Below are positions 34,076 through 43,988 of a stretch of 64,000 nucleotides of DNA, piece after piece. This DNA is from Amycolatopsis sp. MtRt-6 (GTDB lineage Bacteria; Actinomycetota; Actinomycetes; Mycobacteriales; Pseudonocardiaceae). The notes beneath the pieces were generated by a model. The model saw only the letters and a program-made list of their open reading frames with translations, had not been told where the DNA came from and made no database searches. The stretch lies in NCBI RefSeq assembly GCF_017308975.1, contig NZ_JADWPD010000041.1, positions 1 through 64,000 of the forward strand, written 5' to 3'. A program made the position numbers and the translations under genes. Within the stretch, counting starts at the first letter, position 1. The number at the start of each line of letters is the position of its first letter.

Positions 34076-36181
34076 GTGATCTCGACTGAGTCCGCCACGA
34101 CCGTGGTCTGGGGCCACCCGGCCCTGGAGCTCGTCGTGGACGTGTCCCCCGACGGCCCGGTCGCGGTCCGGAGCCTCACCGCCGGCCACGTCCACGACCG
34201 GCCCCGGGCCGGCCAGCCGCTGGTGGAACTGCTGGTCGCCGGCGAAGGACGGGCGCGGGCTTCGCACCGGTTCTCCGAGACCGCCGTCGGTCGCCGCCTC
34301 GCCTACACCGGCTCCACCCGCGGCCGGGCCGGGACGTGGCACGAACTGCACGTCGACGCCCACGACGACCGGACCGGACTGACCACGCGGACGTCGTTCC
34401 GGTCGGCCGACGGCGTCGCCGCCTGCCAGGTCACGACCACCGTCACCAACCACGGCCCGGCACCGGTCCTGCTGCAGGGCGTGACGTCCTTCGCCGCCGG
34501 GTTCGCCGGCGCCCGCGTCGAAGACGTCGACCTGCTCCGGGCCGACAGCGAGTGGCTCGGCGAGGGCCGGTGGACCCGGCACCCGCTGCGCGACGACGTC
34601 CTGCCCGACCTCGACCTCGCGCTGCACGGCCAGGACGGCCGCGGCCGGTTCGCCGCCGTCAGCACCGGCACCTGGTCCACCGGCACCCACCTGCCGACCG
34701 GCGGCCTCGTCGACCGCCGGACCGGGCAGGCCTGGCTGTGGCAGGTCGAGCACAACGGCGCCTGGCGCTGGGAGGTGGGCGAACGCCGGGACGGCGCCTA
34801 CCTCGCGTTGCTCGGGCCGACCGACATCGACCACCAGTGGCACCGGACCCTGCAGCCCGGCGAGTCGTTCACCACCGTTCCGGTGTCCGTGGCCGTGTCC
34901 GAAGAGGACCTCGACGGTGCGGTCGCCGCGCTCACCGCGCACCGGCGCGCGCTCGTCCGCCCGCACCCCGACCGGTTCGCCCTGCCGGTCGTCTTCAACG
35001 ACTACATGAACACGCTGATGGGCGACCCCACCACGGAAAAGCTGCTGCCGCTGGTCGACGCCGCCGCGGCGGCCGGCGCCGAGGTGTTCTGCATCGACGC
35101 CGGCTGGTACGACAACGGCACCAACTGGTGGGACAGCGTCGGCGAGTGGCAGCCGTCGGAAACCCGGTTCCCCCAAGGCATCGAGGAAGTCCTCACCCGG
35201 ATCCGCCGGCGCGGCATGGTGCCCGGCCTCTGGCTGGAGCCGGAGGTGATCGGCGTGCGCAGCCCGATGGCGGGGAAACTCCCGGACGCGGCCTTCCTCC
35301 AGCGCGGCGGGGTCCGGCTGGCCGAACACGACCGGTACGTGCTGGACCTGCGCCACCCGGCCGCCGTCGCGCACCTCGACGGCGTGGTCGACCGGCTGGT
35401 CGAAGACCTCGGCGTCGGCTACTTCAAGCTCGACTACAACGTTGATCCCGGCGCGGGCACCGACCTCGACGCCGACAGCGTCGGCGCGGGCCTGCTCGAC
35501 CACAACCGGGCGCACCTGGCCTGGCTGGACGGCGTCCTGGACCGGCACCCGGAGCTGGTCCTCGAGAACTGCGCGTCGGGCGCCATGCGGATGGACTACG
35601 CGCTGCTGTCCCGGATGCAGCTGCAGTCCACCAGCGACCAGCAGAACCCCCTGCACTACCCGCCGATCGCCGTGGCCGCCCCGCTTTCGGTCCTGCCGGA
35701 GCAGGCGGCCAGCTGGGCGTACCCGCAGCCGGACATGCCGGCCGAGGACTTCGCCTACACCGTGTGCACCGGGCTGCTCGGCCGTTTCTACCTGTCCGGC
35801 CGGCTCGACCTCATGTCCGCGGAGCAGCAGGCCTCCGTGCGCGCCGCGGTGGCGGTGTACCACGAAATCCGGAAAGGACTGACGGCCTCGGTTCCGCTGT
35901 GGCCGCTGGGCCTGCCCGGCTGGAGCGACCCGTGGCTCAGCCTCGCCCTGCGCTCCGGCGACGTCACCCACCTCGCCGTGTGGCGACGCGGCGACGACGC
36001 CGGGCCCGTGACGTTGTCCTTGCCGCACCTGCGCGACCAGAACGTCCACATCGAAGCGCGCTACCCGCGGGACCTCCCCGCCTGGACCGTCCACTGGGAC
36101 ACCGAAACCGGCTCCCTGACCCTGACCCCCACCCCGCACGTGACCGCGTCCGCGCGGCTCTTCCGCATCGTCGCCGGTTAA
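34076..36181 (+). CDS. GH36 alpha-galactosidase (cytosolic)
   Basis: The protein is 701 aa, normal for GH36. An N-terminal beta-sandwich (about 1-300) leads into a TIM barrel. The nucleophile Asp453 lies in FKLDYN and the acid/base Asp507 in SGAMRMD, both intact. CIDAGWYDN and LWLEPE are further family motifs. No signal peptide is present, so it cleaves imported alpha-galactosides such as raffinose, melibiose or galactomannan fragments. The GTG start is 8 nt after GAGGGAG. It leads an operon with an ABC importer and a secreted glycosidase. Confidence 0.93.
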   Translation: MISTESATTVVWGHPALELVVDVSPDGPVAVRSLTAGHVHDRPRAGQPLVELLVAGEGRARASHRFSETAVGRRLAYTGSTRGRAGTWHELHVDAHDDRTGLTTRTSFRSADGVAACQVTTTVTNHGPAPVLLQGVTSFAAGFAGARVEDVDLLRADSEWLGEGRWTRHPLRDDVLPDLDLALHGQDGRGRFAAVSTGTWSTGTHLPTGGLVDRRTGQAWLWQVEHNGAWRWEVGERRDGAYLALLGPTDIDHQWHRTLQPGESFTTVPVSVAVSEEDLDGAVAALTAHRRALVRPHPDRFALPVVFNDYMNTLMGDPTTEKLLPLVDAAAAAGAEVFCIDAGWYDNGTNWWDSVGEWQPSETRFPQGIEEVLTRIRRRGMVPGLWLEPEVIGVRSPMAGKLPDAAFLQRGGVRLAEHDRYVLDLRHPAAVAHLDGVVDRLVEDLGVGYFKLDYNVDPGAGTDLDADSVGAGLLDHNRAHLAWLDGVLDRHPELVLENCASGAMRMDYALLSRMQLQSTSDQQNPLHYPPIAVAAPLSVLPEQAASWAYPQPDMPAEDFAYTVCTGLLGRFYLSGRLDLMSAEQQASVRAAVAVYHEIRKGLTASVPLWPLGLPGWSDPWLSLALRSGDVTHLAVWRRGDDAGPVTLSLPHLRDQNVHIEARYPRDLPAWTVHWDTETGSLTLTPTPHVTASARLFRIVAG

Positions 36182-36207
36182 CCCTCCCCCACCGAAGGAA
36201 TCCCCCG

Positions 36208-37518
36208 ATGAAGAACTGGATCAGCGCCGTCGCCGCCGCTGCGCTCGTGCTCGGCCTCGCCGCCTGCAGCGACCCGTCCGCGAACGCCCCCGCCGACGCC
36301 GCGCCCGCCACCTGGGCCGATCCCACGGCGAAGCTCGACGGCGTCAAGCTGACCCTCTGGGCGGCGCAGAACAGCAACACCGTGCCCCAGCAGGTCGTCG
36401 AGTCCTTCGAACAGGCCACCGGCGCGTCCGTCGAGGTCGTGACGATCCCCGACCCGTACGAGCAGAGCATCCAGACCAAGGTCGCCACCGGGGACAAGCC
36501 GGACCTCGCCTTCTGGCAGCCCACCTCGTCGATGCTGACCGCCATCAACGCCAAGACCAACCTCCAGCCGCTGGACGACGCGCCATGGCTGCCCCGGCTG
36601 GCGCCCGAGCTGAAGGACATCACCGGTCTGCTCGACGGCAGGCGCTACGCCGCGCTGATCACCAGCCCGGCCGTCGAAGGCGTCTACTACAACAAGGAAG
36701 TCTTCGCCGCCAACGGCATCACCGAAACACCGAAGACCTTCGACGCCATGGTCACCGCGGCCCGCGCGCTCAAGGCCAAGGGCGTCACGCCGTTCTTCGA
36801 GATGGGCGGCGACCGGTGGGCCACCCAGTGGTGGGTGCAGGTCCAGCTCGCCGACGCCGCGAAGAACGGCCTCTGGGACAGGATCAACAGCAAGCAGGAG
36901 ACCTTCACCAGCCCGGTCGTGCTCGACACGATCAAGAAGTACCAGGCGCTGATCGGCGAAGGCCTCTTCAACGCCGACATCAAGACCGCCAAGCTGGAGG
37001 ACCAGGCCGCCGCGCTGCTCGACGGCAAGGCCGCGATGGCGGTGCAGGTGAACTCGTTCTTCAGCCAGCTGCAGGCCAAGGCCGACACCGCGACGCTGGA
37101 CAAGAAGATCGGCTTCTTCCCGATCGCGCCGTCGGGGCAGATCGGCACCTTCATCCCGGACCAGACGAACGCCCTGGTCGCCTTCCGCACCGGTGACGCC
37201 AAGCGCGAAGCCGCGGCCCGGCAGCTGCTGACCTACTGGATGGGCCCCGGTTACGCCGGCTTCGTCGCCGACCGCAAGACCGTCTCGCTCGAGCCGTCGG
37301 TCGCCAACCCGCCGGGCGTGCCGCAGGCCCTGCTCGACGTGCACAAGTCCCTGCCCACCGCGGTCGGGTCCATGCAGGCGCTGGCCGTTGCCAACCCGGA
37401 CCTCTACATCAACCTCGCCGACATGATCGCCGGCACCATGACGCCGGACCAGGTGGCCAAGGCCACCCAGGACCAGTTCGCCCAGCTGGCCAAGGCGGCC
37501 GGCGCCCCGGGCTTCTGA
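36208..37518 (+). CDS. Carbohydrate ABC transporter binding lipoprotein
   Basis: The protein is 436 aa. The signal peptide ends at lipobox LAAC, Cys20. The mature protein is a family-1 extracellular solute-binding protein (MalE/CUT1 type) starting KLTLWAAQNSNTVPQQVVESFEQATG. It captures oligosaccharides. GAAGGAA lies 7 nt before the ATG, which is 26 nt after the alpha-galactosidase. An alpha-galactoside ligand is inferred from the operon. Confidence 0.9.
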   Translation: MKNWISAVAAAALVLGLAACSDPSANAPADAAPATWADPTAKLDGVKLTLWAAQNSNTVPQQVVESFEQATGASVEVVTIPDPYEQSIQTKVATGDKPDLAFWQPTSSMLTAINAKTNLQPLDDAPWLPRLAPELKDITGLLDGRRYAALITSPAVEGVYYNKEVFAANGITETPKTFDAMVTAARALKAKGVTPFFEMGGDRWATQWWVQVQLADAAKNGLWDRINSKQETFTSPVVLDTIKKYQALIGEGLFNADIKTAKLEDQAAALLDGKAAMAVQVNSFFSQLQAKADTATLDKKIGFFPIAPSGQIGTFIPDQTNALVAFRTGDAKREAAARQLLTYWMGPGYAGFVADRKTVSLEPSVANPPGVPQALLDVHKSLPTAVGSMQALAVANPDLYINLADMIAGTMTPDQVAKATQDQFAQLAKAAGAPGF

Positions 37519-37535
37519 CCCGGCGAGGGAGCGCG

Positions 37536-38489
37536 ATGTCCACCGCAGCACGCACGCTCGTCGTGGAGCGGCCGGCCACCCGGCCGGCCGCTCCCCGGCC
37601 GAGCGCCCGCCCCACGAGCAAGCACGGCAAGCGGACGCACCCGATGTGGTTCCTGGCGCCCGCGTTCGCCATCCTGCTCGTCTTCTTCTTCCTGCCGACG
37701 CTGTTCAACTTCGTCTACGCGTTCACCGACTGGTCCGGGTTCAAGAGCTCGATCAAGCCGGTGGGTCTCGACAACTTCACCGAGCTGGCCTCGGACGGCA
37801 CGCTGCTGCGGGCGGTGCGGATCACGCTCGTCTACGCGGTGCTGGTCGCGGTCTTCCAGAACCTCTTCGGGTTCGGGCTGGCCGTCCTGCTCGAACGCGA
37901 CAACCGGCTCAACCGCGTCGCCCGGATCTGCTTCCTCGTCCCGGTGCTGATGTCGGCGCTCGCGGTCGGCTACATCTTCCAGGCCCTGCTGAAACCGCAC
38001 GGCAGCGTCAACGAGCTGATCGGCGCGGTGCTCGGGCGGACGTTCGACTACGCCTGGCTCGGGGACACGACCTGGTCGATCGTCGTGGTCGCGCTGATCC
38101 ACGCGTGGAAGTGGATGGGCCTGTCGATGCTCATCTACCTGGCCGGGCTCAAGACCGTCCCGGAGGACATCCTCGAAGCCGCCCGCATCGACGGCGCCTC
38201 ACGCTGGCGCACGTTCTGGGTCGTCAAAGCGCCGCTGCTGGCGCCGGCGGTGACCTTCAACGTCGCCACCGCGCTGCTCGGGTCGATGAACGGCTTCGAC
38301 GTCGTCCAGGCCACCACCGGCGGCGGGCCGGCCCGGACCACGGAGATCCTCAACATCTTCATCTACCGCACCTTCGGCCAGGGCCTGTTCGCCCAGGCCA
38401 CCGCGATGAGCCTGGTGTTGTTCCTGCTCGTCGCGTTCCTGGCCTTCCCGGTCATCCGCACCCTGCGCAAGCGGGAGGAGATCCTGTGA
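37536..38489 (+). CDS. CUT1 sugar ABC permease (MalF-like)
   Basis: The protein is 317 aa with six membrane segments after a basic N-terminal tail of about 35 residues. The ATPase-docking EAA loop is present as EAARIDGASRWRTFWVVKAPLL. It pairs with the next gene, with which it overlaps by 4 bp (GTGA). Confidence 0.92.
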   Translation: MSTAARTLVVERPATRPAAPRPSARPTSKHGKRTHPMWFLAPAFAILLVFFFLPTLFNFVYAFTDWSGFKSSIKPVGLDNFTELASDGTLLRAVRITLVYAVLVAVFQNLFGFGLAVLLERDNRLNRVARICFLVPVLMSALAVGYIFQALLKPHGSVNELIGAVLGRTFDYAWLGDTTWSIVVVALIHAWKWMGLSMLIYLAGLKTVPEDILEAARIDGASRWRTFWVVKAPLLAPAVTFNVATALLGSMNGFDVVQATTGGGPARTTEILNIFIYRTFGQGLFAQATAMSLVLFLLVAFLAFPVIRTLRKREEIL

Positions 38490-39322
38490 AGACCTTCAGC
38501 GACTCGCGGATCTGGAGCAGGCTGCAGCCGGTCGTCACCACCGCGGGTCTCCTCGTGCTCATCGGGATCCCGCTCTGGCTCGTCGTGGTGACCGCCGGGA
38601 AGTCCCGGGGCGAAGCGCTCGACCCCGACCTCGCGTTGCCCAGCCACTGGCAGCTGTTCGCGAACCTGCGGGAGGTCTGGGTCCAGGGCGAGGTGCCGGC
38701 CGCGTTCTTCGGCAGCCTGCTGATCGTCGTGCCCACGGTCGCCGGGGTTCTCACGTTCGGGTCGATGGCGGCGTGGGTGCTGGCCCGCCGGGCCACCCGG
38801 CTCAACGCGGCCCTGTACGCGCTGGGCATCAGCGGCATCGTGCTGCCGCCGGCGGTCGTCACGGTGGTGCTGCTGCTCCGCCAGCTCGGCCTCGCGGGCA
38901 GCGCCGTCGGCATGATCGGCGTCTACCTGGGCATCTACCTGTCCACGGTGATCTTCTTCGTCACCGGCTTCGTCCGCACCATCCCGGTGTCGCTCGAAGA
39001 AGCCGCCCAGATCGACGGGGCCAGTCCGTTCACCGTGTTCCGGCGGATCGTGCTGCCGCTGCTGCGGCCGGCACTGGCCACCGCGACCATCCTCATCTGC
39101 CTGTACGTGTGGAACGACGTCTTCTACGCGTTCTTCGTCGTCGGCGGGCGGCTCGACACCCTGCCGCTCAACCTGTTCCGCGTCGCCAGCGCGGGGCTCT
39201 ACCTCAACAACTGGCACCTCATCTTCGCCTACGTGGTGCTGATGAGCCTGCCGCTGATCGTCGTCCTCGCCGTGGCCCAGCGCAAGATCATCGCGGGCAT
39301 CACCAGCGGCGCCGTCAAGTGA
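38486..39322 (+). CDS. CUT1 sugar ABC permease (MalG-like)
   Basis: The protein is 278 aa with six membrane segments. The EAA loop reads EEAAQIDGASPFTVFRRIVLPLL. The GTG start overlaps the stop of the MalF-like gene (GTGA), giving coupled translation. No ATPase gene is in the operon, so the pair must use a shared MsiK-type ATPase encoded elsewhere, as is usual for actinobacterial CUT1 systems. Confidence 0.92.
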   Translation: MKTFSDSRIWSRLQPVVTTAGLLVLIGIPLWLVVVTAGKSRGEALDPDLALPSHWQLFANLREVWVQGEVPAAFFGSLLIVVPTVAGVLTFGSMAAWVLARRATRLNAALYALGISGIVLPPAVVTVVLLLRQLGLAGSAVGMIGVYLGIYLSTVIFFVTGFVRTIPVSLEEAAQIDGASPFTVFRRIVLPLLRPALATATILICLYVWNDVFYAFFVVGGRLDTLPLNLFRVASAGLYLNNWHLIFAYVVLMSLPLIVVLAVAQRKIIAGITSGAVK

Positions 39323-39349
39323 ACCCCTCCCCATCGAAGCGGAGTGCTG

Positions 39350-41938
39350 ATGCGACAACGATTCCTGGTGGGTGCGGCCGTCGCCGTCCTCGCCTTCACC
39401 ACGCTGGCCCCGACGTCGGCCGCCGGCCAGGCCGCGGCGGCCGCGGAAACACTGCGCGTCGACCTCGGCTCGCCGACGGGCGCGTTCCACGGCGGTGCCA
39501 CGGGCATCCTGTACGGCCTCGGTGACCCCGGGGTGCCGTCGCAGGACCTGATCGCCGGGATGCGCCCGCGCACGATCTCCCAGAAGGCGCCCGACGGCGA
39601 GCAGCACCCCAACGGCGACGCGCTGAAGGTGGCCGACGGCTTCTTCGCCGCCGGCGGCACCGACGTGCACATCTACGCCCAGGACACCTACAGCCGCTGG
39701 CCGTACCAGGACCTCGGCATCGACGACTACCTCGCCCGCCTCAAGCCCCAGCTGGACAAGGTAGCCCAGCGGCCGGACCGCGACCGGTTCGTGTGGACGA
39801 TCTTCAACGAGCCGGACGGGATCTGGTACTCCGACTGGGCGAACAAGAAGGAGAAGTTCTTCGCCGACTGGACGAAGGTCTACCGCACGGTGAAGTCGGT
39901 CCTGCCCAACGCCCGGATCACCGGGATCGGCGAAACCCGGTACCGCGCCGACCACCTGCGCGAGTTCCTCACCTACGCCAAGGCCAACAACGTGCTGCCC
40001 GACATCACGACGTGGCACGAGCTCGGCCCGGACTCCCTGGCGTCCTACCGCGGTCACTACGCGGACTACCGGAACATCGAAAAGTCGCTGGGGATCTCGC
40101 CGCGGGCGATCAACATCAACGAGTACTCCAACCGGCGCGACACGTCGGTGCCCGGCCAGATGGTCCAGTGGATCACCATGCTCGAGGACACCAAAGTGGA
40201 CGGTCAGCTGGCGTACTGGTCGCTCGCGGGCAACCTCAGCGACAACGCCGTGCGCGCCGGCCGCGCCAACGGTGGCTGGTGGCTGACCAAGTGGTACGCC
40301 GACCTCTCGGGTGACACCGTGCGCGTGACGCCGCCGCGGCCGGACACCCGGGACTCGCTGCAGGGCCTCGCCACCCTCGACCGCGCGGACGGCAAGGCGA
40401 CCGTGCTGCTCGGCGGCACGGCGAACGCGGTCGACGTCGCGCTGACCGGCCTCGACCGGAAGGTCTTCGGCGACCGGGTGGACGTGCGGATCGCCAAGAC
40501 GACGTGGTCGGGCTACGAGGGCGACGCGCAGCAGCCGCCGGTCGTGGCGGCGGCGCGGGTCCGCGTCCAGGACGGCAGGGCGACGATCTCGGTGCCGGGC
40601 GGCGACCCGCTCGCCGCGTACCAGGTGATCGTCACGCGCGCCGGGCTCGGCGCCCCGCCGGCAGCGGCCGCGCCGTGGCAGGCGAGCTACGAGGCCGAGT
40701 CCGGCACCGTGGAGAACGCCCGGGTCTTCGTGCAGGACGACGGCTCGGGCTCGTGGGACATGGCGATGCGCTACACGACGTCGGGCCGCAAGGACGTCGG
40801 GGCGATGAACACCCCGGATTCCCGCGTGACCGTGGACGTCGACGTCCCGCGGGCCGGCGCGTACCGGCTGGGCGTGTTCTACGGGACCAACGCGTTCGTC
40901 GGCAGGCAGGCGCTGTACGTCGACGACACCTACGTCCGCACCCTGACCCTGCCGGCCACGCTGAACTGGACCTACCGGAGCCGGCTGGACACGCCGCTCA
41001 CGCTGACCGCGGGCAAGCACCGCGTTTCCCTGCGCACCACCGATCCGAGCGGGTTCCTCGGCGGCTCGTCCGACATCACGCTGGACCGCTTCGACCTCAC
41101 CGAGGTCACCGGCCCGGAGCGGGCGGAGTACCCGCTCGCCGACGGCCGCCGGTCCGGCGGTTCGGTCGACCGCGGGACGGGCGCGCTCCAGGTGCTCGCG
41201 CCCGGTGCGGTGGCCATGGCGCCCGGCCAGAAGGTCACCACGTACGTCTCCGCCGCCGAGGACGGCTACTACCGCCTGTCGACGTCGTGGGCGGGCGCCG
41301 GCCGCAGCACGCTGGGACTGACGCTGTCCGGCCGCCGAGTGGCGGGCGGCGACCTGACCGCGACCGGCGTCGGCGTCTGGTCGGGCAGCTCGACGGTGTT
41401 CCTCAAGGCGGGCGTCACCGAGGTGGTCCTGTCCAACGAGGGCCGCACACCGCTGGTGGCGGGCACGCTCACGCAGGTGCGCGACGCGGCGGCCGACAGC
41501 CACGCGGTCCGCGTCGAAGCCGAGACCGGCCGGCTCGCCGGCGGAGCGGCGACGGCGACCGGCCCCTGGGCTTCCGGCGGCTCCTACGTCGGCTCCATCG
41601 GCAACGGCGGCACGCTGACGATCCCGCGCACCGGCGGTCCCGGCCAGTACGCCCTCACGGTCGCCTACGCGCAGGCGGAGAAGAACACCGGCCACCCGTA
41701 CAACACGGACACGATCACCCGCACGATGGTGGCCACGGAGGCGGGCGGAACGGTGACGCCGGCACCGTACCGCCACAACTACACCTGGGACGGCTTCTGG
41801 CCGGAGACGTCACCGATCGACCTGACGACGCGGGGCGGCGCACTCACGTTCGGCAACCCGGCCGCCTGGGCACCGAACGTCGACTGGGTCCAGCTGGCCC
41901 CGCTCGTCGTGGCGAACACGGTGACACCTCGGCGCTGA
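39350..41938 (+). CDS. Large secreted clan-A glycosidase with CBM6/35-like modules
   Basis: The protein is 862 aa. A Sec signal peptide covers about residues 1-30. Residues about 35-330 form a TIM barrel with a probable acid/base Glu154 (IFNEPDG) and nucleophile Glu258 (ININEYSN), spaced as in GH39/GH79-like clan-A enzymes. A beta domain follows, then at least two galactose-binding-like modules that start YEAESGTVENA (about 450) and VEAETGRLAGGA (about 725). I cannot assign a known GH family with certainty. GGAG lies 5 nt before the ATG at 39350. As last gene of the alpha-galactosidase operon it probably releases galactosides from a polysaccharide outside the cell. Confidence 0.78.
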   Translation: MRQRFLVGAAVAVLAFTTLAPTSAAGQAAAAAETLRVDLGSPTGAFHGGATGILYGLGDPGVPSQDLIAGMRPRTISQKAPDGEQHPNGDALKVADGFFAAGGTDVHIYAQDTYSRWPYQDLGIDDYLARLKPQLDKVAQRPDRDRFVWTIFNEPDGIWYSDWANKKEKFFADWTKVYRTVKSVLPNARITGIGETRYRADHLREFLTYAKANNVLPDITTWHELGPDSLASYRGHYADYRNIEKSLGISPRAININEYSNRRDTSVPGQMVQWITMLEDTKVDGQLAYWSLAGNLSDNAVRAGRANGGWWLTKWYADLSGDTVRVTPPRPDTRDSLQGLATLDRADGKATVLLGGTANAVDVALTGLDRKVFGDRVDVRIAKTTWSGYEGDAQQPPVVAAARVRVQDGRATISVPGGDPLAAYQVIVTRAGLGAPPAAAAPWQASYEAESGTVENARVFVQDDGSGSWDMAMRYTTSGRKDVGAMNTPDSRVTVDVDVPRAGAYRLGVFYGTNAFVGRQALYVDDTYVRTLTLPATLNWTYRSRLDTPLTLTAGKHRVSLRTTDPSGFLGGSSDITLDRFDLTEVTGPERAEYPLADGRRSGGSVDRGTGALQVLAPGAVAMAPGQKVTTYVSAAEDGYYRLSTSWAGAGRSTLGLTLSGRRVAGGDLTATGVGVWSGSSTVFLKAGVTEVVLSNEGRTPLVAGTLTQVRDAAADSHAVRVEAETGRLAGGAATATGPWASGGSYVGSIGNGGTLTIPRTGGPGQYALTVAYAQAEKNTGHPYNTDTITRTMVATEAGGTVTPAPYRHNYTWDGFWPETSPIDLTTRGGALTFGNPAAWAPNVDWVQLAPLVVANTVTPRR

Positions 41939-41948
41939 GTGCCACGGT

Positions 41949-41979
41949 GCCCGGCCGGCTCGGTTCGAGCCGGCCGGGC
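41949..41979 (+). terminator. Strong hairpin terminator of the galactoside operon
   Basis: GCCCGGCCGGCTCG (41949-41962) and CGAGCCGGCCGGGC (41966-41979) form a 14-bp perfect stem with a GTT loop, 10 nt after the stop codon. Confidence 0.85.
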
Positions 41980-42079
41980 CCCCGGCTCCACCGGGGGGCG
42001 GAGGCTCACGGGGCTTTTCACCTCGCGCGCGGGCACGCCGGCTCACTCCGGCACCGGCCTGTCCGGCGGGCCGCGTGAC

Positions 42080-42108
42080 GGCCGCGGCGCCCCCAGCGCG
42101 CCGCGGCC
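42080..42108 (-). terminator. Hairpin terminator of the secreted-protein gene
   Basis: GGCCGCGGCGC (42080-42090) pairs with GCGCCGCGGCC (42098-42108). It lies 8 nt past the minus-strand stop codon at 42117. Confidence 0.7.
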
Positions 42109-42116
42109 GCGTCAGC

Positions 42117-42617
42117 TCAGCTCCACGCGCTGCAGTTGTGGAGCCGGTTGTCCTTCAGGCGGCACACCCGCACCTTGGCGATGTACGTTTTCGTGTAGTT
42201 GAAGCCGATGCGGGTACTGTTCCCGCCGCCGCACGCGCGCTGACCCAGCAGCGTGTAGCGATAGCCGTCCAGTGCCACTTCGGCAACCGCGCAGTGGCCG
42301 TCCTTGTCGCGGTCGGCGACCTCCCCGCTGACGCGACCGGAATACGGTGCCTTGCCGCGCCAGTTCAGCGTTCCGTAGTACCGGGCGCCCCGCGTTCCGC
42401 CGTCCTTGGAGTAGATGTCGATCCACCGCGACCCGCCCGCCTCGGTACCGGCGTCGCCGGAGGGCGGGTCGTACGGCGCGACGGTGCCGATCGGCTCCCC
42501 GTCCGGTTCGGCGGTGGTCGCGGCACCGGCCGGCGCGGCGACGACGGCGAGTGCCGCGAGCGACGCGACGGCGACCGCGGCGGGCTTGCGGATGGCGGCG
42601 AGCTTCGCAGAGAACAT
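42117..42617 (-). CDS. Small secreted protein, unknown function
   Basis: The protein is 166 aa. The ATG at 42617 follows GAGAGGGG; eight upstream codons in frame lack a site. A Sec signal peptide ends near residue 32 (APAGA). The mature part has four cysteines, many Tyr, Gly, Arg and Lys residues, and alternating strands (RYYGTLNWRGK, YRYTLLGQRACGGG). No catalytic motif is seen. It resembles small actinobacterial extracellular beta proteins of unknown role. Confidence 0.75.
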   Translation of the reverse strand: MFSAKLAAIRKPAAVAVASLAALAVVAAPAGAATTAEPDGEPIGTVAPYDPPSGDAGTEAGGSRWIDIYSKDGGTRGARYYGTLNWRGKAPYSGRVSGEVADRDKDGHCAVAEVALDGYRYTLLGQRACGGGNSTRIGFNYTKTYIAKVRVCRLKDNRLHNCSAWS

Positions 42618-42807
42618 CGGTTTCCCCTCTCCGGCCGCCACGGCCGCGGCGGCTCGGGAACGAAGCTACGGGCGGCGGCGGCGGAAAACGTCTGCCGGGG
42701 AATGGAGATTCCCCTGTGCCCGCGGCGGCACCACGCGCCGTTCGTCAACTTCGGCGGTATGCCGCCGGGTGGACGCGACCGCGGGCGAAGGTGGTTACGC
42801 TCGGCCG

Positions 42808-43965
42808 GTGCACCGGATCGAGTTCGTGCGGCGGCATCCGCGGGCGGTGGACCTCGCGCTCGCCGTCACGGTGCTCGCCGCGATGGGCGCGGTCGGCGGC
42901 CTGTACCAGCCGCCGGGGCACCGCGCGTTCGACGGCTGGGCCTACGTCCTCACCGGCGTGATCTGCCTGCCGCTGGCCGCCCGCCGCGTCCGGCCGATGT
43001 CCGTCCTCCTGACGACTTCGGCCGCGTACCTCGTTTACGCGGCCCTCGGGTACCTGCCCGGACTGCACTTCTGGGGTCCGGTGCTCGCCTTCTACAGCCT
43101 GGCGGCGGCGAAACCGCGGTGGCCGACGGCGATCGGGGCCGCGGTCACCGCCGTTGTCGTGCTGTGCAGTGGAATCGCGCTGCGCGCGCCGCTCGCCGCG
43201 GCCGTCGCCGAAGCGGTCGCCGTCACCGCCGTGGCGTGGGGGCTCGGAGGCGTCGGACGACGGCTCGCCGAACGCAACGAACTGCTCGCGGCCGCCACCG
43301 AACGGCTGCGCTGCGACCAGGTGCGGCGCATCGAGCGGGCACTGACCCAGGAACGGCTGCGGATCGCCCGGGAGCTGCACGACGTCGTCGCGCACCACAT
43401 GTCGATGATCTCCATGCAGGCCGGCCTGGCGGGTTACGTGTTCGACACCGATCCGCCGACCGCCCGCGCCGCCGTGGACACCATCGGCACCACCAGCCGG
43501 GAGGCGCTGGAAGAGATGCGGCGGCTGCTGGTGCTGCTGCGGGAGTCCGACGTCCCGGCCACCGGCGGCGAACCCGAGCCCGCACCCGGGCTGAACCAGC
43601 TGGCGGCGCTGGCGGACCGGGCCCGCGCCGGCGGTGTCGACGTCAGCCTGGAAACGAGCGGTGACCTGGAAAGCCTCCCGTCGGGGCTGCAGCTCACCGC
43701 GTACCGGGTCGTCCAGGAGGCGCTGACGAACGCGATCAAGCACGCCGGAGGGGGCCCGGTGACGATCGGCGTGCACCGGCGGCCGCACGCGGTGACGGCG
43801 GTGCTCCGCAACGGGCCGGGCACCACGGCCGCGCGGGTGACGGAGCCCGGCGGGTACGGCCTGATCGGCATGCGCGAGCGCGCGAAGCTGTACGGTGGAA
43901 CGGTGACCGCGGGCCCCCGGCCGGACGGCGGATTCGCGGTGGAACTGACGTTGCCGCTGACGTGA
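42808..43965 (+). CDS. NarL-class sensor histidine kinase
   Basis: The protein is 385 aa. Four or five membrane segments lie in residues about 15-130 with very short loops, so the sensor is probably intramembrane. A HisKA_3 dimerisation domain follows with the phospho-acceptor His191 in ELHDVVAHHMSMI. The HATPase_c domain has N-box YRVVQEALTNAIKHA and G-box GYGLIGMRERAKLYGG. The GTG at 42808 has TACGCT ending 6 nt upstream and no ribosome-binding site, so it is probably leaderless. The cognate response regulator follows at once. Confidence 0.92.
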   Translation: MHRIEFVRRHPRAVDLALAVTVLAAMGAVGGLYQPPGHRAFDGWAYVLTGVICLPLAARRVRPMSVLLTTSAAYLVYAALGYLPGLHFWGPVLAFYSLAAAKPRWPTAIGAAVTAVVVLCSGIALRAPLAAAVAEAVAVTAVAWGLGGVGRRLAERNELLAAATERLRCDQVRRIERALTQERLRIARELHDVVAHHMSMISMQAGLAGYVFDTDPPTARAAVDTIGTTSREALEEMRRLLVLLRESDVPATGGEPEPAPGLNQLAALADRARAGGVDVSLETSGDLESLPSGLQLTAYRVVQEALTNAIKHAGGGPVTIGVHRRPHAVTAVLRNGPGTTAARVTEPGGYGLIGMRERAKLYGGTVTAGPRPDGGFAVELTLPLT

Positions 43966-43988
43966 GAAGTCCGCGGGGGGACTCCGAG

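Noticed and set aside
42415..42807. Extension of the histidine kinase upstream of 42808
   Set aside because: It overlaps the secreted-protein gene on the other strand and lacks a start signal; the GTG at 42808 has a -10 hexamer at the right distance.
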